Shown piece after piece: positions 42,401 to 49,311 of a stretch of 64,000 nucleotides of DNA. Source of the DNA: Sipunculus nudus. Taxonomy: Eukaryota > Annelida > Sipuncula > Golfingiida > Sipunculidae. Each line of letters starts with the position of its first letter. Positions within the stretch are counted from its first letter, which is position 1. Below the pieces are notes generated by a model that was given only the letters and a program-made list of their open reading frames with translations, did not search any database and had not been told where the DNA came from. The stretch lies in assembly GCA_026874595.1 (NCBI GenBank), contig CM049310.1, forward strand, positions 39,377,558-39,441,557, given 5' to 3'. The position numbers and the translations under genes are program-made.

Positions 42401-45400
42401 TCTTCTTTTTAAAATGATGAGATATATCTAGTTGACAAAATCTTTAGGCTATGACTACAAAATATCTTCTGTTAATGTACTTTGATAACTGTAACATTAA
42501 ATTAGGAATCCACCATGAACATCAGATTCCCAAACAAGCTGCCAGATTGGGATAAATATATGTATGTAACACAAGCCAGCTTTAATGTATAAGAACTGAT
42601 TAAGATTGTTTTGTTCCCAACAGAACACAGAACATGAATACATCATTGATGTCTACATTTATTGCATATTCTGTGTGCACTGAGTACCAAGGAGTATGAC
42701 AATAAAGGTTTTCTTTTACACATTTTATTTTTCTTTCAGTATTCTGTATTTATTCACAGTAAGTAAAAAAAATCATAGGTCTACAAATAATAACTGAGTT
42801 CCTGTAGATATACATGCATTTGTTAATGGCCCCTTAAAGTTTCATTGAGGAAATTCAAAATATGAATATTTCATCTGATCATTTATTTCAGTATGCCACT
42901 TGCATGTGAAGTAGCAGTGACATTTGCAAAGGGAAGTCACAAAATTTATACTAATCTAAAGTATTTTGCAGTAAAGATGAAAATAAAGGCTTACAAGGGC
43001 TACCAAATTGAGACATCCCTTCAAGCATCAAGCAATCCCTCCATCATACACTGTACAACATCTTGTGGTTCAAACTGAGGTTCACCAAGGGCTTTCTGAA
43101 TTTCAGCCAGAACAAGCATCGTGCATTTTTATGTTTTGGCCATTCCAGATAAGTTACTGTGTCAAAAAGATATGAAAAAAGTAGTGGTAATTGACCTTGC
43201 TCTTTCATTTCTGCAACTTTAGGATGAACGACCGCAATAAGTCCACTCCTGCCATTATTGTAAAAATTTAATTGAGCCATGTGCATCTCTAATCCACACC
43301 AAGGGCTTTTCATGAAGCTCTGGGTTATAAACAGGATAGTGTTCCTGCTGTTAGATAAACAGTACAAGATATTTGTCACAATAGGAATGCCTGCTTTAAA
43401 ATCTATCATGTCAAAGCAAAACTTGAAAAGTTTCAGTCTTCTCTGGCATGTGTAAAGCTGTTCTGGGGTAACATTAAGCCCACCAAGTTGAGGTAATAGT
43501 TCCTCCATTAACCATTTTACATTTGATTTATTGTATGCAACAAAAGCATCAAATTCAAAGTTTGTCTTTTCCTTGCCTTTGTTTGATGCCAAATGGCGGA
43601 ACCAGAAGATATGCCATTTATAGAGAAGCCAGTGCCTCTTAGAATATGCAAATGAGTGAAGGACGACAAGGATGTTGAATAAAGAGTATAATATAAAAGG
43701 CACTATGGTGTCAGGACAATTGGACTTTGTGCATCGTTTGTTGATAAAGTGTTGAGCCTGGTGCAGATGTAAAAGTGATCCATTTGAAAGCATGCAGGTC
43801 AGTAAAGATTTAGGATTATTGTATCCACTCAGGGTAATGTTTAACTTTAAAAGCTTCATTATTGCTTCCATGAGGTCACATGAGCAAACAAGGGGATTCC
43901 CGTCTATGTTTAATGTGAAATTTGAATGCCCCCTATTAGAGGTGAGCTGCTTTATTTCTGAAACTTAGCTGTTTGGCATAATAGAATATTGGTTGAATCT
44001 CAAATCTAAGTACTCTAAAGCAGTAAGCCCTTCAAGAGAGAATGTGAAATTAGATAAATAGTTATGACCCAAATCAAGTCATCTAAGCTTTGAAAGCTTG
44101 TGAAATACATTACCTGGTAACATGTTTATGTTGTAGTAAGAGAGATCTAGTATCTGCAGATCCAAACTGCCTCTGAAAGTAGAGGCCGCGTTATGTGTAT
44201 TAAAGTAACCCGGAGGAAAAGCCTCTGCTAGAAGCAGAATTTCTATATGTGATGACTTCCAAAAGAAACGATGGTCAAACTCTACTGATCATATTCCTCG
44301 TGAATTTAAATATTTCAGAGCATCCAGACAATGCAGAATCCCTTTCACTGTAGGAAAATGCACTCTCTCCAGATCAAGGATTCTCAGGTGGCTGTTGTTC
44401 CAACAGGTGTTAAAAGTATCAAAGTCAATAATAAGATTTGCTCCTTTGAAATCATTTGCTATTGCTATTTCTAGTTTAGTAAGAACATTTATGGTTCCAT
44501 GAAATTGAGGGAATAAGAAGCTTAGGGTAATCTCTGTTTTTGAACTGCTCCTCTTTTTCAACTTCATCTCAGGAGTGGTCTTTTGGATTCTGTAGCATGC
44601 TGGGTCTTGGGGCTGGTACTTAATGTAATCATCTAATGTTACAAACTGTCTTTGATTTTGGCAGTCAATTGACATAAGACTCTGGCAACCTAAGTTTATC
44701 ACCCTGAGATTCCTCATAAGAACTAACTGATATATCCCCACTTGGTCACCCTGTATATAGTTCCGTTGCATGTTTATTGTTTCCAATAGAGGGAAGGGCA
44801 GAGAGCCATCCCTGATTGCCACTACGCTATTCCCATGTAGTGAGAGGTGTTTCAGTGTTGTGTGTTTCAGACAAGAGCCAAATTTATGGTCTATAACCCA
44901 CACTGATTGTCTAGGAGTAAACCGGAATACAGTATCAAGAATCAGCACCTCAAGACTTGGAGGAAGCATACACAAAGCTGCCAAAAATGACTGTGTATGG
45001 AATTGTTCCTGAAGATGGACAACATCAAGTGTTTTAAGATTTTTCAATGGTGCAAATATATACTCTGGAATGAAAGTTACTCCCACTGAAGTTCCAAAGT
45101 AATGTAGTACTAGAAGTTGTAGCTTTTTAAGACCATTAAATGTGCCATTTTTCATCATTATAACTCCATTATGTGATAAATCAAGATACCTTATATTTGA
45201 ATATGAAACAAAGTCATCCTCATTCAGGTAAGCTAAATCATTTGTTGACATGTTTAGTCCACTGACACATTCAGATATATTTTGTGGGCATTTAGGAACA
45301 TGTGTTAAATGTCTCTGAGTACAGTTGACCTTGCATGATTTCTTGCTGCTGTTTGTCGCCCATATAACCTGACAAGCAAATGACTCCTCATCATACATAT

Positions 45401-48400
45401 TATCATCCTTTTGTAAATGGCCTTTTCCAGTGCTGGTTGAAAAACGAGCATTTCTGAGTTCTTCAGGGTCTGCAAAATGGATCATTTGTATACTGGTCAT
45501 ATCACTTAAATGCCCATCTGTGTCTTTTTGATTAAGGATATATAAGTCAGTCTGGTTGGTAGATATACTGGTATTTTTCTTTGTATCATGTCCTTTGAAA
45601 ATGTGTATATCATCAGTTTCTTTTCCAGCATTTTGGGTGAGTGTCTTTTCCATTTCATGAGATGGCTTTGCATTCATCACAGACCCCTTGTCAACAAGAA
45701 CATCTTCTGTTTGATGCCTATAGTGGGCTTTATAAGTGGGAAACCTTGAACCCCTAGTTTTGACTTTTTGAGTATTTCTGGTCCTTTTCTGTAAATATTT
45801 CACACTGTCTGATGCTCTAGTTTTCACATCTATTCCATTTACTCCCTCTATTGACAATAATGAGGATTCTTTACCTTCAATATTGTTGCCAGTAGGAGCC
45901 TGCTGGTGGGATGGACCACTCTCTATTGTATGTGATGATATTGCTCGAAATACAGTATTAGTTACAGCACTCTCAAGCAGTGTAGTATCCTTGTTTGTCA
46001 AACTTTGTACAGCTCTCTGTGACTTTAACCTCCACGTAAGTTTAATAACACAGACAACATGTTGGATCTGAATCAGGCAGCTGATGAAAATGAAGATTCT
46101 TGTATATGCTTCCATGGTCAGAATTGAACTATCGGTAACACATGAAGGTGACGCAGCATGAAACAAGGAAGTGGTCTGAGGCCACAACAACCTCTGCCAG
46201 GAAAACACAATAACAGGAGAATGTTTGTCATGGTTCACCTGGCATAGGATAATATCTAGGTGGTTAGATCAGCATGCAGTAACTGTACACACAACTGAAA
46301 ATTATTCAGCTATTCATCTGTCTTATCTACAGGTAGAATCTATTTTTCCTCTTAGATTTTGATTTGTCACAGCTACTCAGGTGTCATCTAGCTCATGTTC
46401 ATAAAATGAATAGTGTTTGTGATGAGTGGCTGTCAGTCCTCTGTCAGGCCAATGACAGTACCAGGAGATAAGGTACAGTGCCCCAAATGTAAAATACCAG
46501 AGCCAAACACATGTGCTTTGTGGTACTTGCGCTAATCAGTGTTTACAAGACAAAGCTGACACAATCAGCTGTCTTGGGCACGGGTCATACATTTGTTCAT
46601 CATTCAAAACCACAGAATATGCAGTTGTGTCTTATTCCTGAACAGGAGTTCCTATTCTGATTAATAGGACTTGCCAGTCATCAGACTTGTACGGGTACAT
46701 TACCATGTGCACTGACTGCATGGTCCATATATCCAGAAGAAAATTTCAGACAGTTAAATTTATGAATATACTAGTGCCATCTATTGGGAGTGCTGTGTAC
46801 TGTCATGTTATTGTACTTTTTCCTCCCAAACAGTCACCCACCAAACCTTGTTTGAAGTTAAAGAAACTTACAGAAACTTCAACAGATCAGATGTTCAACA
46901 CAGATGAGTGGATTCTATTTTGCAAGGAATAACTTTCTGACAAAAAGTGTATTTAACTCCAGCATGACTGACAGTTCAAGTTTTACTGTATCTCAAGGAT
47001 TCATTCATAGCTTACATCAGTATTTTGGATGTTTAAAAAAATTGTCATGGTATTATATTATTCAAAGTTAGTTGGATGATTGTCCCATTTGTAAAAGGAA
47101 AAAAGCCCTGTAAACTACAGGTTCCCTTGTTTTCTGACAGTCAGGAGTAAGCTGTTGATGGCCTCTGTTTGTGTTAATGAATATTTACAGTAAAACCCCT
47201 CAAGATGGTTATGAAATTCCTGGTTTGATGACCACCTACTTTTACTATTACAGCTCTACCAAGATTCATGGTGTGCATTTCTGCTATCTAAATTTGGTTA
47301 TTTAAGCATTGATGTTGCTAAGTTGGTTCTCAGATAAGGTGTTGAATGTGTTGATAAATACCCCTTTTACATGGCAAGTGCAAAACGGTTTCAAACATTT
47401 AAATGTGAATTGAGTGTTTACACAGAAATCCATAGCATTTGCAAACCGTTTTGGTCACCAACTTTAATTCGCGTGCGAAACCATTATGACCATGTTGTGA
47501 AGTACCAACTGGGTCACAGCACAAGCATGTATGCTTGTGGCAGTATGTTTTTTTACATTGTTCCAATATACACCTCATGCACTGGAACTAGTTGCCCATT
47601 TGAATGCTCTGTATAGTTTGAAACTGATTTGACTGATTTACTTTGCCCCAAATGTTTTAAAATCAGCTTGTGTGTGAAAGAGGCAATAATTGATTGATAA
47701 CAGCTGTTATGCAATTATGACACTGCCTAGGTTTAATTTTCTAAAACTAAGTTTTGAATAATCAAAGTCATGCATGAGTTCAATAATGTTAGATGAAAAA
47801 ACTCTACCCACCCCATGAGTGAACCAAACATTAAAATATATTCAGTTGTCAAAAAATGATGGGATGTAACCCAGTGCCACTCAGAACCCTGGGTTTGCAT
47901 CCAGTCTGCCACAGAATGCATGTGTTGAAATTCTAACTTGGAACAAATTTCACTCAGATGTCTTTGTAACCCTTGTCATCATAGGGTAAGAATAAGGCTG
48001 AATATGAATGTATCATGTAAACATGACCAGATTCCTGAACGAATGTGTGATAATTTTGTAATAATATACTTGCACTTTTCAGAAACCAAACCCTTTTTCT
48101 ATACATGGACTAGGTTTTTACCTGAGAGCACATGAAAATACATCAGAAATGTCTTACAGGGTTCACAGCCTTCCTGGAAATCAGGGAAAATCTTAAAGTT
48201 ATTTGTTCTTTTAACAGTAAAGAAAAGTCACGGTTCCAGTAAGTGAAAATATAACTCAAGTCGGAACAAAGTCAGGGATGTCCATTTTTTCAAAACAAAA
48301 AGTAGTTAGTCTGTTGAATATTATCTCATGTGCAAACTAGAAATCTAATGCAAGCCTCCACCATGTGGGATGCTCTAAAAACCTGGTACTTGCATCCACT

Positions 48401-49311
48401 TATCTGGTCCATATTCCCAGGTTCATTCATGCATAAGTGATTCTACATTTGAAAATATTCCTTAATGACATTCCTGAATCCAGATAATGTGCCAGATCCA
48501 TGTCAAAATCTAATAAGTTCTTCAATTGCCCATTTCTGAAATGCCCTGAAATTTTCATGTGATTCTGTTGATGATTGCATGAGGTATGTGGTGAACAAAC
48601 ACACAGACACAAACACACATATAAACAGGGATAAACACATGCCCTCCTGCCACAGTTGACAGGCTATGGTATCTTTTTAGTGTGAAACTCTGAAAAGAGT
48701 GAAAAAAAGTTATCTTGGAAGTATTAAAAACCATTTTTGCAAAATCAAGGGAGTCCAGTGTTGATGTACATTATGAGTGCACATACATGGTTGTGTTACA
48801 GTTCTCTAAGATCACACAGTTGACTGTTGCCCAGGAGGGCATCTCCCGCTGTATTTATTGCCTGGATAAGGTGAAGGAGGACTGTTGTAACCCTGTGTTT
48901 GTGTACATTATAAGTGCACCTAATGTACTGTACAATGTTTGTTGTATTACAGGAGTTCTCTGAGATCACACAGTAAACTGATGTCAATGAAGGGCATCAT
49001 CGTCCACTGTATTCAACGACTGGATGAGGTGCCAAAGGACTGTCGTAACCCTGTGTTAGTGTACATTATGAGTGCACATATTGTAACATACAATGTTTGT
49101 TGTGTTACAGGAGTTCTCTGAGATCACACAGTTGACTGATGTCCAGGAGGGCATCATTGTCCGCTGTATTCAGCGACTGGATGAGGTGCTGAAGGATGGC
49201 CGTAACGCTGCACGCATCATCGGAGAGCCCGTCCTGCATTCTAAGATGGAAGAGGCCTCCGCTGCCATTAAGAGAGATATAGTGTTCGCTGCTAGCTTGT
49301 ATACTCAGTAA
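12321..49311 (+). CDS. SKIV2L: SKI2 (SKIV2L/SKIC2) superkiller RNA helicase, complete, 22 coding exons
   Basis: SKI2 is the DExH-box ATPase of the Ski complex (with TTC37/SKI3 and WDR61/SKI8), which feeds cytoplasmic mRNA 3'-to-5' into the exosome. Coding exons: 12321-12428, 12830-12936, 13533-13650, 14405-14519, 15021-15092, 15535-15758, 16665-16715, 17521-17658, 19533-19678, 21495-21641, 22310-22394, 22997-23103, 23684-23830, 24578-24671, 25361-25573, 26596-26706, 27665-27895, 29200-29469, 30804-31177, 35809-36019, 36902-37372, 49111-49311. All keep frame, giving 1246 residues, about the length of vertebrate SKI2. Motifs: Walker A AHTSAGKT (about 337-344), DEVH (428-431), SAT (459-461), [10 protein letters not shown] (703-712), arch insertion from about 830, DSHCT C-terminal domain ending [12 protein letters not shown]. 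All catalytic motifs are intact. The last intron (11.7 kb) holds an antisense TLR pseudogene, and ghost copies of exons 20 and 22 lie in introns. Confidence 0.97.
12830..12936 (+). CDS. SKIV2L: SKI2 coding exon 2
   Basis: 107 bases, residues 37-71 plus two bases. Acceptor TTTTGCAG, donor GTAAAT. Contains [18 protein letters not shown], comparable to the 'GLPP...' region of SKI2. Confidence 0.88.
13533..13650 (+). CDS. SKIV2L: SKI2 coding exon 3
   Basis: 118 bases, residues 72-111, ending at donor GTAAAA. The conserved segment [12 protein letters not shown] identifies it. Confidence 0.92.
14405..14519 (+). CDS. SKIV2L: SKI2 coding exon 4
   Basis: 115 bases, residues 112-149 plus one base. 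It carries the conserved [17 protein letters not shown] and YPFWPG motifs of the N-terminal region that contacts the other Ski subunits in known complexes. Confidence 0.93.
14520..14810 (+). repeat. Possible tRNA-derived SINE remnant
   Basis: 'gagttcgaatct' near 14560 resembles an RNA polymerase III B box, followed by a tract with no coding signal. No convincing A box, cloverleaf or poly(A) tail is seen, so this is at best a decayed SINE, not a tRNA gene. It begins right after exon 4. Confidence 0.3.
15021..15092 (+). CDS. SKIV2L: SKI2 coding exon 5
   Basis: 72 bases beginning and ending in mid-codon (acceptor TTTCAG, donor GTAAGT). Encodes [20 protein letters not shown], a recognisable SKI2 N-terminal segment. 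Confidence 0.92.
15535..15758 (+). CDS. SKIV2L: SKI2 coding exon 6
   Basis: 224 bases, residues 174-248. Starts with the conserved '[11 protein letters not shown]', then an acidic low-complexity linker rich in Glu and Asp. Donor GTGCCT after AATGAG is chosen because it keeps frame with exon 7. Confidence 0.9.
16665..16715 (+). CDS. SKIV2L: SKI2 coding exon 7
   Basis: A 51-base (17-codon) exon, phase 0 at both ends, in the acidic linker ([14 protein letters not shown]). Clear acceptor TTTCAG and donor GTAAGT. Too short to show as an ORF. Confidence 0.82.
17521..17658 (+). CDS. SKIV2L: SKI2 coding exon 8
   Basis: 138 bases, residues 266-311, phase 0 at both ends. [20 protein letters not shown] matches the segment just before the helicase core. 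Confidence 0.93.
17859..18130 (+). repeat. Repeat family A copy (mollusc-type 'agctgactgaaagtcatctgagc')
   Basis: Begins 'tttttagcttagctgactg', then 'gagctatagtcattatcctt', 'cgtcgtctgtctggc' and 'cattaacagggcc'. The same order of phrases recurs at 24888, 31776, 34897, 37430, 37850 and 40655. Widespread family, no ORF; class not determined. Confidence 0.6.
19533..19678 (+). CDS. SKIV2L: SKI2 coding exon 9 (Walker A)
   Basis: 146 bases, residues 312-359 plus two bases. Contains the Q-motif-like [11 protein letters not shown] and the Walker A loop AHTSAGKT (Lys343 binds ATP phosphates in this family). Confidence 0.97.
19715..20160 (+). repeat. Repeat family B copy ('tatacgcccg' type) with inverted partner
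   Basis: Begins 'tttttatacgcccggaata', then 'gtccgtccgtctc' and 'ggattttcacaaaattcacc', a layout found in many molluscan repeats. Its end (about 20060-20160: 'ggatatcgctaatacc', 'tggaggcag', 'gcaggcaaac') has an inverted match at 20556-20680. Confidence 0.6.
20556..20880. repeat. Repeat family B fragments, part inverted
   Basis: 20556-20680 is the diverged reverse complement of about 20060-20160. 20716-20880 is in plus orientation ('gattttcatgaaactcatt', 'tgaggtcagaggtcacca', 'tggtgctcttgttcttgtt') and matches 28020-28290 and 52500-52790. Confidence 0.55.
21495..21641 (+). CDS. SKIV2L: SKI2 coding exon 10 (motifs Ia/Ib)
   Basis: 147 bases, residues 360-408 plus two bases. Contains [23 protein letters not shown] and CLIMTTEIL, the RNA-contacting motifs Ia to Ic of the Ski2-like family. 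Confidence 0.97.
22310..22394 (+). CDS. SKIV2L: SKI2 coding exon 11 (DEVH box)
   Basis: 85 bases, residues 409-437. Carries motif [14 protein letters not shown], with the DEVH form typical of Ski2/Mtr4 helicases. Confidence 0.97.
22997..23103 (+). CDS. SKIV2L: SKI2 coding exon 12 (motif III)
   Basis: 107 bases, residues 438-472 plus two bases. [13 protein letters not shown] and LLSATVPN (motif III, SAT) are intact. Acceptor TAAACAG, donor GTATGC. Confidence 0.96.
23684..23830 (+). CDS. SKIV2L: SKI2 coding exon 13
   Basis: 147 bases, residues 473-521 plus two bases. Contains [20 protein letters not shown], a strongly conserved linker between the two RecA lobes. Confidence 0.96.
24319..24505 (+). 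repeat. Degenerate minisatellite, 'catgacagatggt' unit
   Basis: About ten or more irregular copies of a 13-20 base unit built on 'acatgacagatggt' / 'gtaacagatggt' / 'gtgcatgacaggtggt', in SKI2 intron 13. Confidence 0.75.
24578..24671 (+). CDS. SKIV2L: SKI2 coding exon 14
   Basis: 94 bases, residues 522-553. A Lys/Gly-rich variable loop ([18 protein letters not shown]) at the position where animal SKI2 proteins differ most. Confidence 0.92.
24888..25100 (+). repeat. Repeat family A fragment
   Basis: 'attagctcagctaattttcgtctgagc', 'cattgtccatcc', 'cattaacaatgc' and 'cttggtcactgtgaccctgta' follow the family A order. It lies in SKI2 intron 14. Confidence 0.5.
25361..25573 (+). CDS. SKIV2L: SKI2 coding exon 15
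   Basis: 213 bases, residues 554-624, phase 0 at both ends. [17 protein letters not shown] is motif [19 protein letters not shown] follows. Confidence 0.96.
25736..26146. mobile_element. MITE family C copy 1 ('tactgtggttggcttc' termini)
   Basis: Left end tactctggttggcttcat; right end, on the other strand, tactgtggttgtctttta. Next to the right end is 'atcgcaaagatcgcaaactt', matched in copies at 50443-50883 and 54665-55040. About 410 bases, no conserved ORF: a non-autonomous DNA element. Confidence 0.65.
26596..26706 (+). CDS. SKIV2L: SKI2 coding exon 16
   Basis: 111 bases, residues 625-661. [20 protein letters not shown] and FGKGLVK are motif IVa/V-region signatures of the family. Confidence 0.96.
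27665..27895 (+). CDS. SKIV2L: SKI2 coding exon 17 (motifs V and VI)
   Basis: 231 bases, residues 662-738. [17 protein letters not shown] (motif V) and [12 protein letters not shown] (motif VI with both arginines) are intact. Donor is GTGATT after ATGCTG. Confidence 0.97.
27930..28300 (+). repeat. Repeat family B copy
   Basis: 'ggtatacccatgtccatctg', 'tttgatggattttaatgaaact', 'gaggtcaaaggtcacc' and 'atgatggatgtattatgcac' match the order seen at 19715 and 52428. Confidence 0.55.
29200..29469 (+). CDS. SKIV2L: SKI2 coding exon 18
   Basis: 270 bases, residues 739-828. [18 protein letters not shown] and [11 protein letters not shown] mark the winged-helix region just before the arch insertion. 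Confidence 0.96.
30597..30745 (+). repeat. Repeat family D copy 1
   Basis: 'aatctaatcaattcttcaat', 'aattgccctgaaaaatttcatg' and 'gtgaacaaacacacatataaa' match 48494-48650 in the last SKI2 intron. Identity unknown. Confidence 0.6.
30804..31177 (+). CDS. SKIV2L: SKI2 coding exon 19 (arch insertion)
   Basis: 374 bases, residues 829-952 plus two bases. [20 protein letters not shown] starts the SKI2 insertion (KOW-like/arch) domain. The exon ends RQMPRF before donor GTAACT. Confidence 0.95.
31578..31701 (+). repeat. Ghost copies a and b of SKI2 exon 20
   Basis: 31578-31613 carries 'ggcatgatcc' joined to 'tatggctacacaggagctgc' (middle of the exon start lost). 31651-31701 carries the exon start almost unchanged, 'gcatgatccagttggccagt', preceded by the same intron sequence (gtagagtaatagcatttt...cacag) as the real exon at 35809. 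Copy b has an intact acceptor and stays in frame after exon 19, but loses similarity near 31701 and has no visible donor; the frame runs into a repeat and stops at 31862-31864. Confidence 0.85.
31776..32720 (+). repeat. Repeat family A, several tandem units
   Basis: Starts 'gcgcagctggctgaaagtcatctgagctat'. Units repeat 'agactggtggcaccacctat', 'gtcagtttcttacc' and 'gaaaccttg' near 31740, 32130 and 32310. It ends with 'cagctgagagtcatgacc...gggtcacttg', which recurs at about 35645-35678. Confidence 0.6.
32721..34896. other. Unassigned part of SKI2 intron 19
   Basis: AT-rich intron DNA. I see no exon, inverted repeat or tandem array I can support. Open frames near 33693-33984 on both strands are short and overlap each other. 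Confidence 0.5.
34897..35678 (+). repeat. Repeat family A copy
   Basis: Begins 'tttagctctgctgattttcagtcatgctt', continues 'acccatcttctgcaaacta' and ends 'cagctgagtgtcatgaccc...ggtcacttg', ten bases before ghost exon copy c. Confidence 0.55.
35689..35768 (+). repeat. Ghost copy c of SKI2 exon 20
   Basis: After an 'attacag' acceptor it reads gcatgatccagtgggccagt and continues like the real exon for about 80 bases. It has an in-frame TGA where exon 20 has a CGA arginine codon (ELLR), so it cannot replace exon 20. The real exon follows about 40 bases later. Confidence 0.85.
35809..36019 (+). CDS. SKIV2L: SKI2 coding exon 20
   Basis: 211 bases, residues 953-1023 ([20 protein letters not shown]). 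It follows a 4.6 kb intron that carries three partial, decayed copies of its 5' part (31578-31613, 31651-31701, 35689-35768). Only this copy spans the full exon with a donor (GTAAGA) and joins exon 21 in frame. Confidence 0.95.
36472..36505 (+). repeat. (tctg)n microsatellite
   Basis: A short run of 'tctg' tetranucleotides followed by 'cagtcagtcagg' in SKI2 intron 20, part of a family A/B-like sequence. Confidence 0.8.
36902..37372 (+). CDS. SKIV2L: SKI2 coding exon 21 (DSHCT domain)
   Basis: 471 bases, residues 1024-1180, phase 0 at both ends. [39 protein letters not shown] and [16 protein letters not shown] are DSHCT (Ski2/Mtr4 C-terminal) signatures. The next intron is 11.7 kb. Confidence 0.97.
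37430..38240 (+). repeat. Repeat family A, two tandem units
   Basis: Units begin near 37430 and 37850. Both have '(ct)cttggaaacct', 'gagttatg/gagctatggggct', 'tccagtgtctcaataattaatgg' and 'tcatgaatcttgc'. A 13-base C run is at 38092-38104. Confidence 0.6.
38340..39370 (+). repeat. Tandem repeat, about 275-base units rich in 'aggtcaaggtcac'
   Basis: The phrase (a)aggtcaaggtcacaggaccca recurs near 38530, 38666, 38803, 38944, 39085, 39237 and 39350, about every 140 bases. Alternate half-units carry 'ttcacaaattagttt..ggtgataa' and 'ttttggggtccaaagg'. No coding signal. Confidence 0.75.
40655..42100 (+). repeat. Repeat family A, long tandem run
   Basis: Starts 'aactgagggaaagtcatctg'. About six diverged units of roughly 150-230 bases repeat 'cattaacagggcacaaatc', 'aactgcaagacc', 'ctgataggtttgctgtggaa', 'aggtcactgtgacctgtatt' and 'gagttatggagc'. 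Confidence 0.65.
42101..43043. other. Unassigned intron sequence
   Basis: AT-rich part of SKI2 intron 21, downstream of the TLR pseudogene's stop and so possibly including its 3'UTR. No exon or repeat recognised. Confidence 0.5.
43044..43871 (-). other. Intact downstream part: LRRCT, TM and TIR of the TLR pseudogene
   Basis: 275 open codons from a Met after the last stop. It still encodes LRRCT, one transmembrane segment (about residues 53-73: [18 protein letters not shown]) and a full-length TIR. It has no signal peptide, so a protein started here would be a TIR-only membrane fragment; expression from this Met is speculative. Confidence 0.6.
43044..46238 (-). pseudogene. Toll-like receptor gene (LRR-TM-TIR), single exon, broken by three stops
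   Basis: Toll-like receptors sense microbial or endogenous ligands through an LRR ectodomain and signal through a cytoplasmic TIR. One frame runs 1064 codons with stops at codon 650 (TGA, 44289-44291), 720 (TGA, 44079-44081) and 758 (TAA, 43965-43967) and no frameshift. Codon 42 Met starts a likely signal peptide ([20 protein letters not shown]). Codons 70-300 are Thr/Lys/Ser-rich and unlike LRRs; a Cys cluster ([18 protein letters not shown]) looks like LRRNT. LRRs include YLDLSHNGV and [15 protein letters not shown] has [12 protein letters not shown]. The TM segment is about codons 843-862 and the TIR about 895-1051: box 1 [11 protein letters not shown], box 2 altered (MIDFKAG), box 3 FWLKFRKPL. 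It lies antisense in the last SKI2 intron. The stops rule out a full receptor unless they are sequence errors or an allele. Confidence 0.87.
46239..48747. other. SKI2 intron 21 between TLR pseudogene and exon-22 array
   Basis: Holds any promoter of the TLR gene (upstream on the minus strand) and a family D repeat copy (48494-48650). I recognise no exon. The several open frames of 60-80 codons overlap on both strands and look random. Confidence 0.5.
48494..48650 (+). repeat. Repeat family D copy 2
   Basis: 'aatctaataagttcttcaat', 'tgccctgaaattttcatg' and 'ggtgaacaaacacacag' match 30597-30745, with a short insertion ('gacacaaacaca'). Confidence 0.6.
48748..49110 (+). repeat. Two decayed tandem copies of the 5' half of SKI2 exon 22
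   Basis: Copy 1 (48802-48952) and copy 2 (48953-49110) each contain the first ~95 bases of exon 22 followed by the same intron tail (gtacattatgagtgcacat... gttgtgttacag) that precedes the real exon. Copy 1 lacks the first GAG codon but stays open to 48961-48963. Copy 2 has an in-frame TAA after its CAG at about codon 7. Neither contains the exon's last ~100 bases, so only 49111 can complete the protein. Confidence 0.9.
49111..49311 (+). CDS. SKIV2L: SKI2 terminal coding exon 22
   Basis: 201 bases, 66 residues and [43 protein letters not shown] and FAASLYTQ finish the DSHCT domain. It is the third and only complete member of a tandem array of about 155-base units starting near 48748. Confidence 0.96.
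   Translation, partial: EFSEITQLTDVQEGIIVRCIQRLDEVLKDGRNAARIIGEPVLHSKMEEASAAIKRDIVFAASLYTQ

Noticed and set aside
43044-46238. Selenocysteine or stop readthrough keeping the TLR functional
   Set aside because: Two of the three stops are TGA but the third is TAA, no SECIS-like structure is visible downstream, and TLRs are not selenoproteins.
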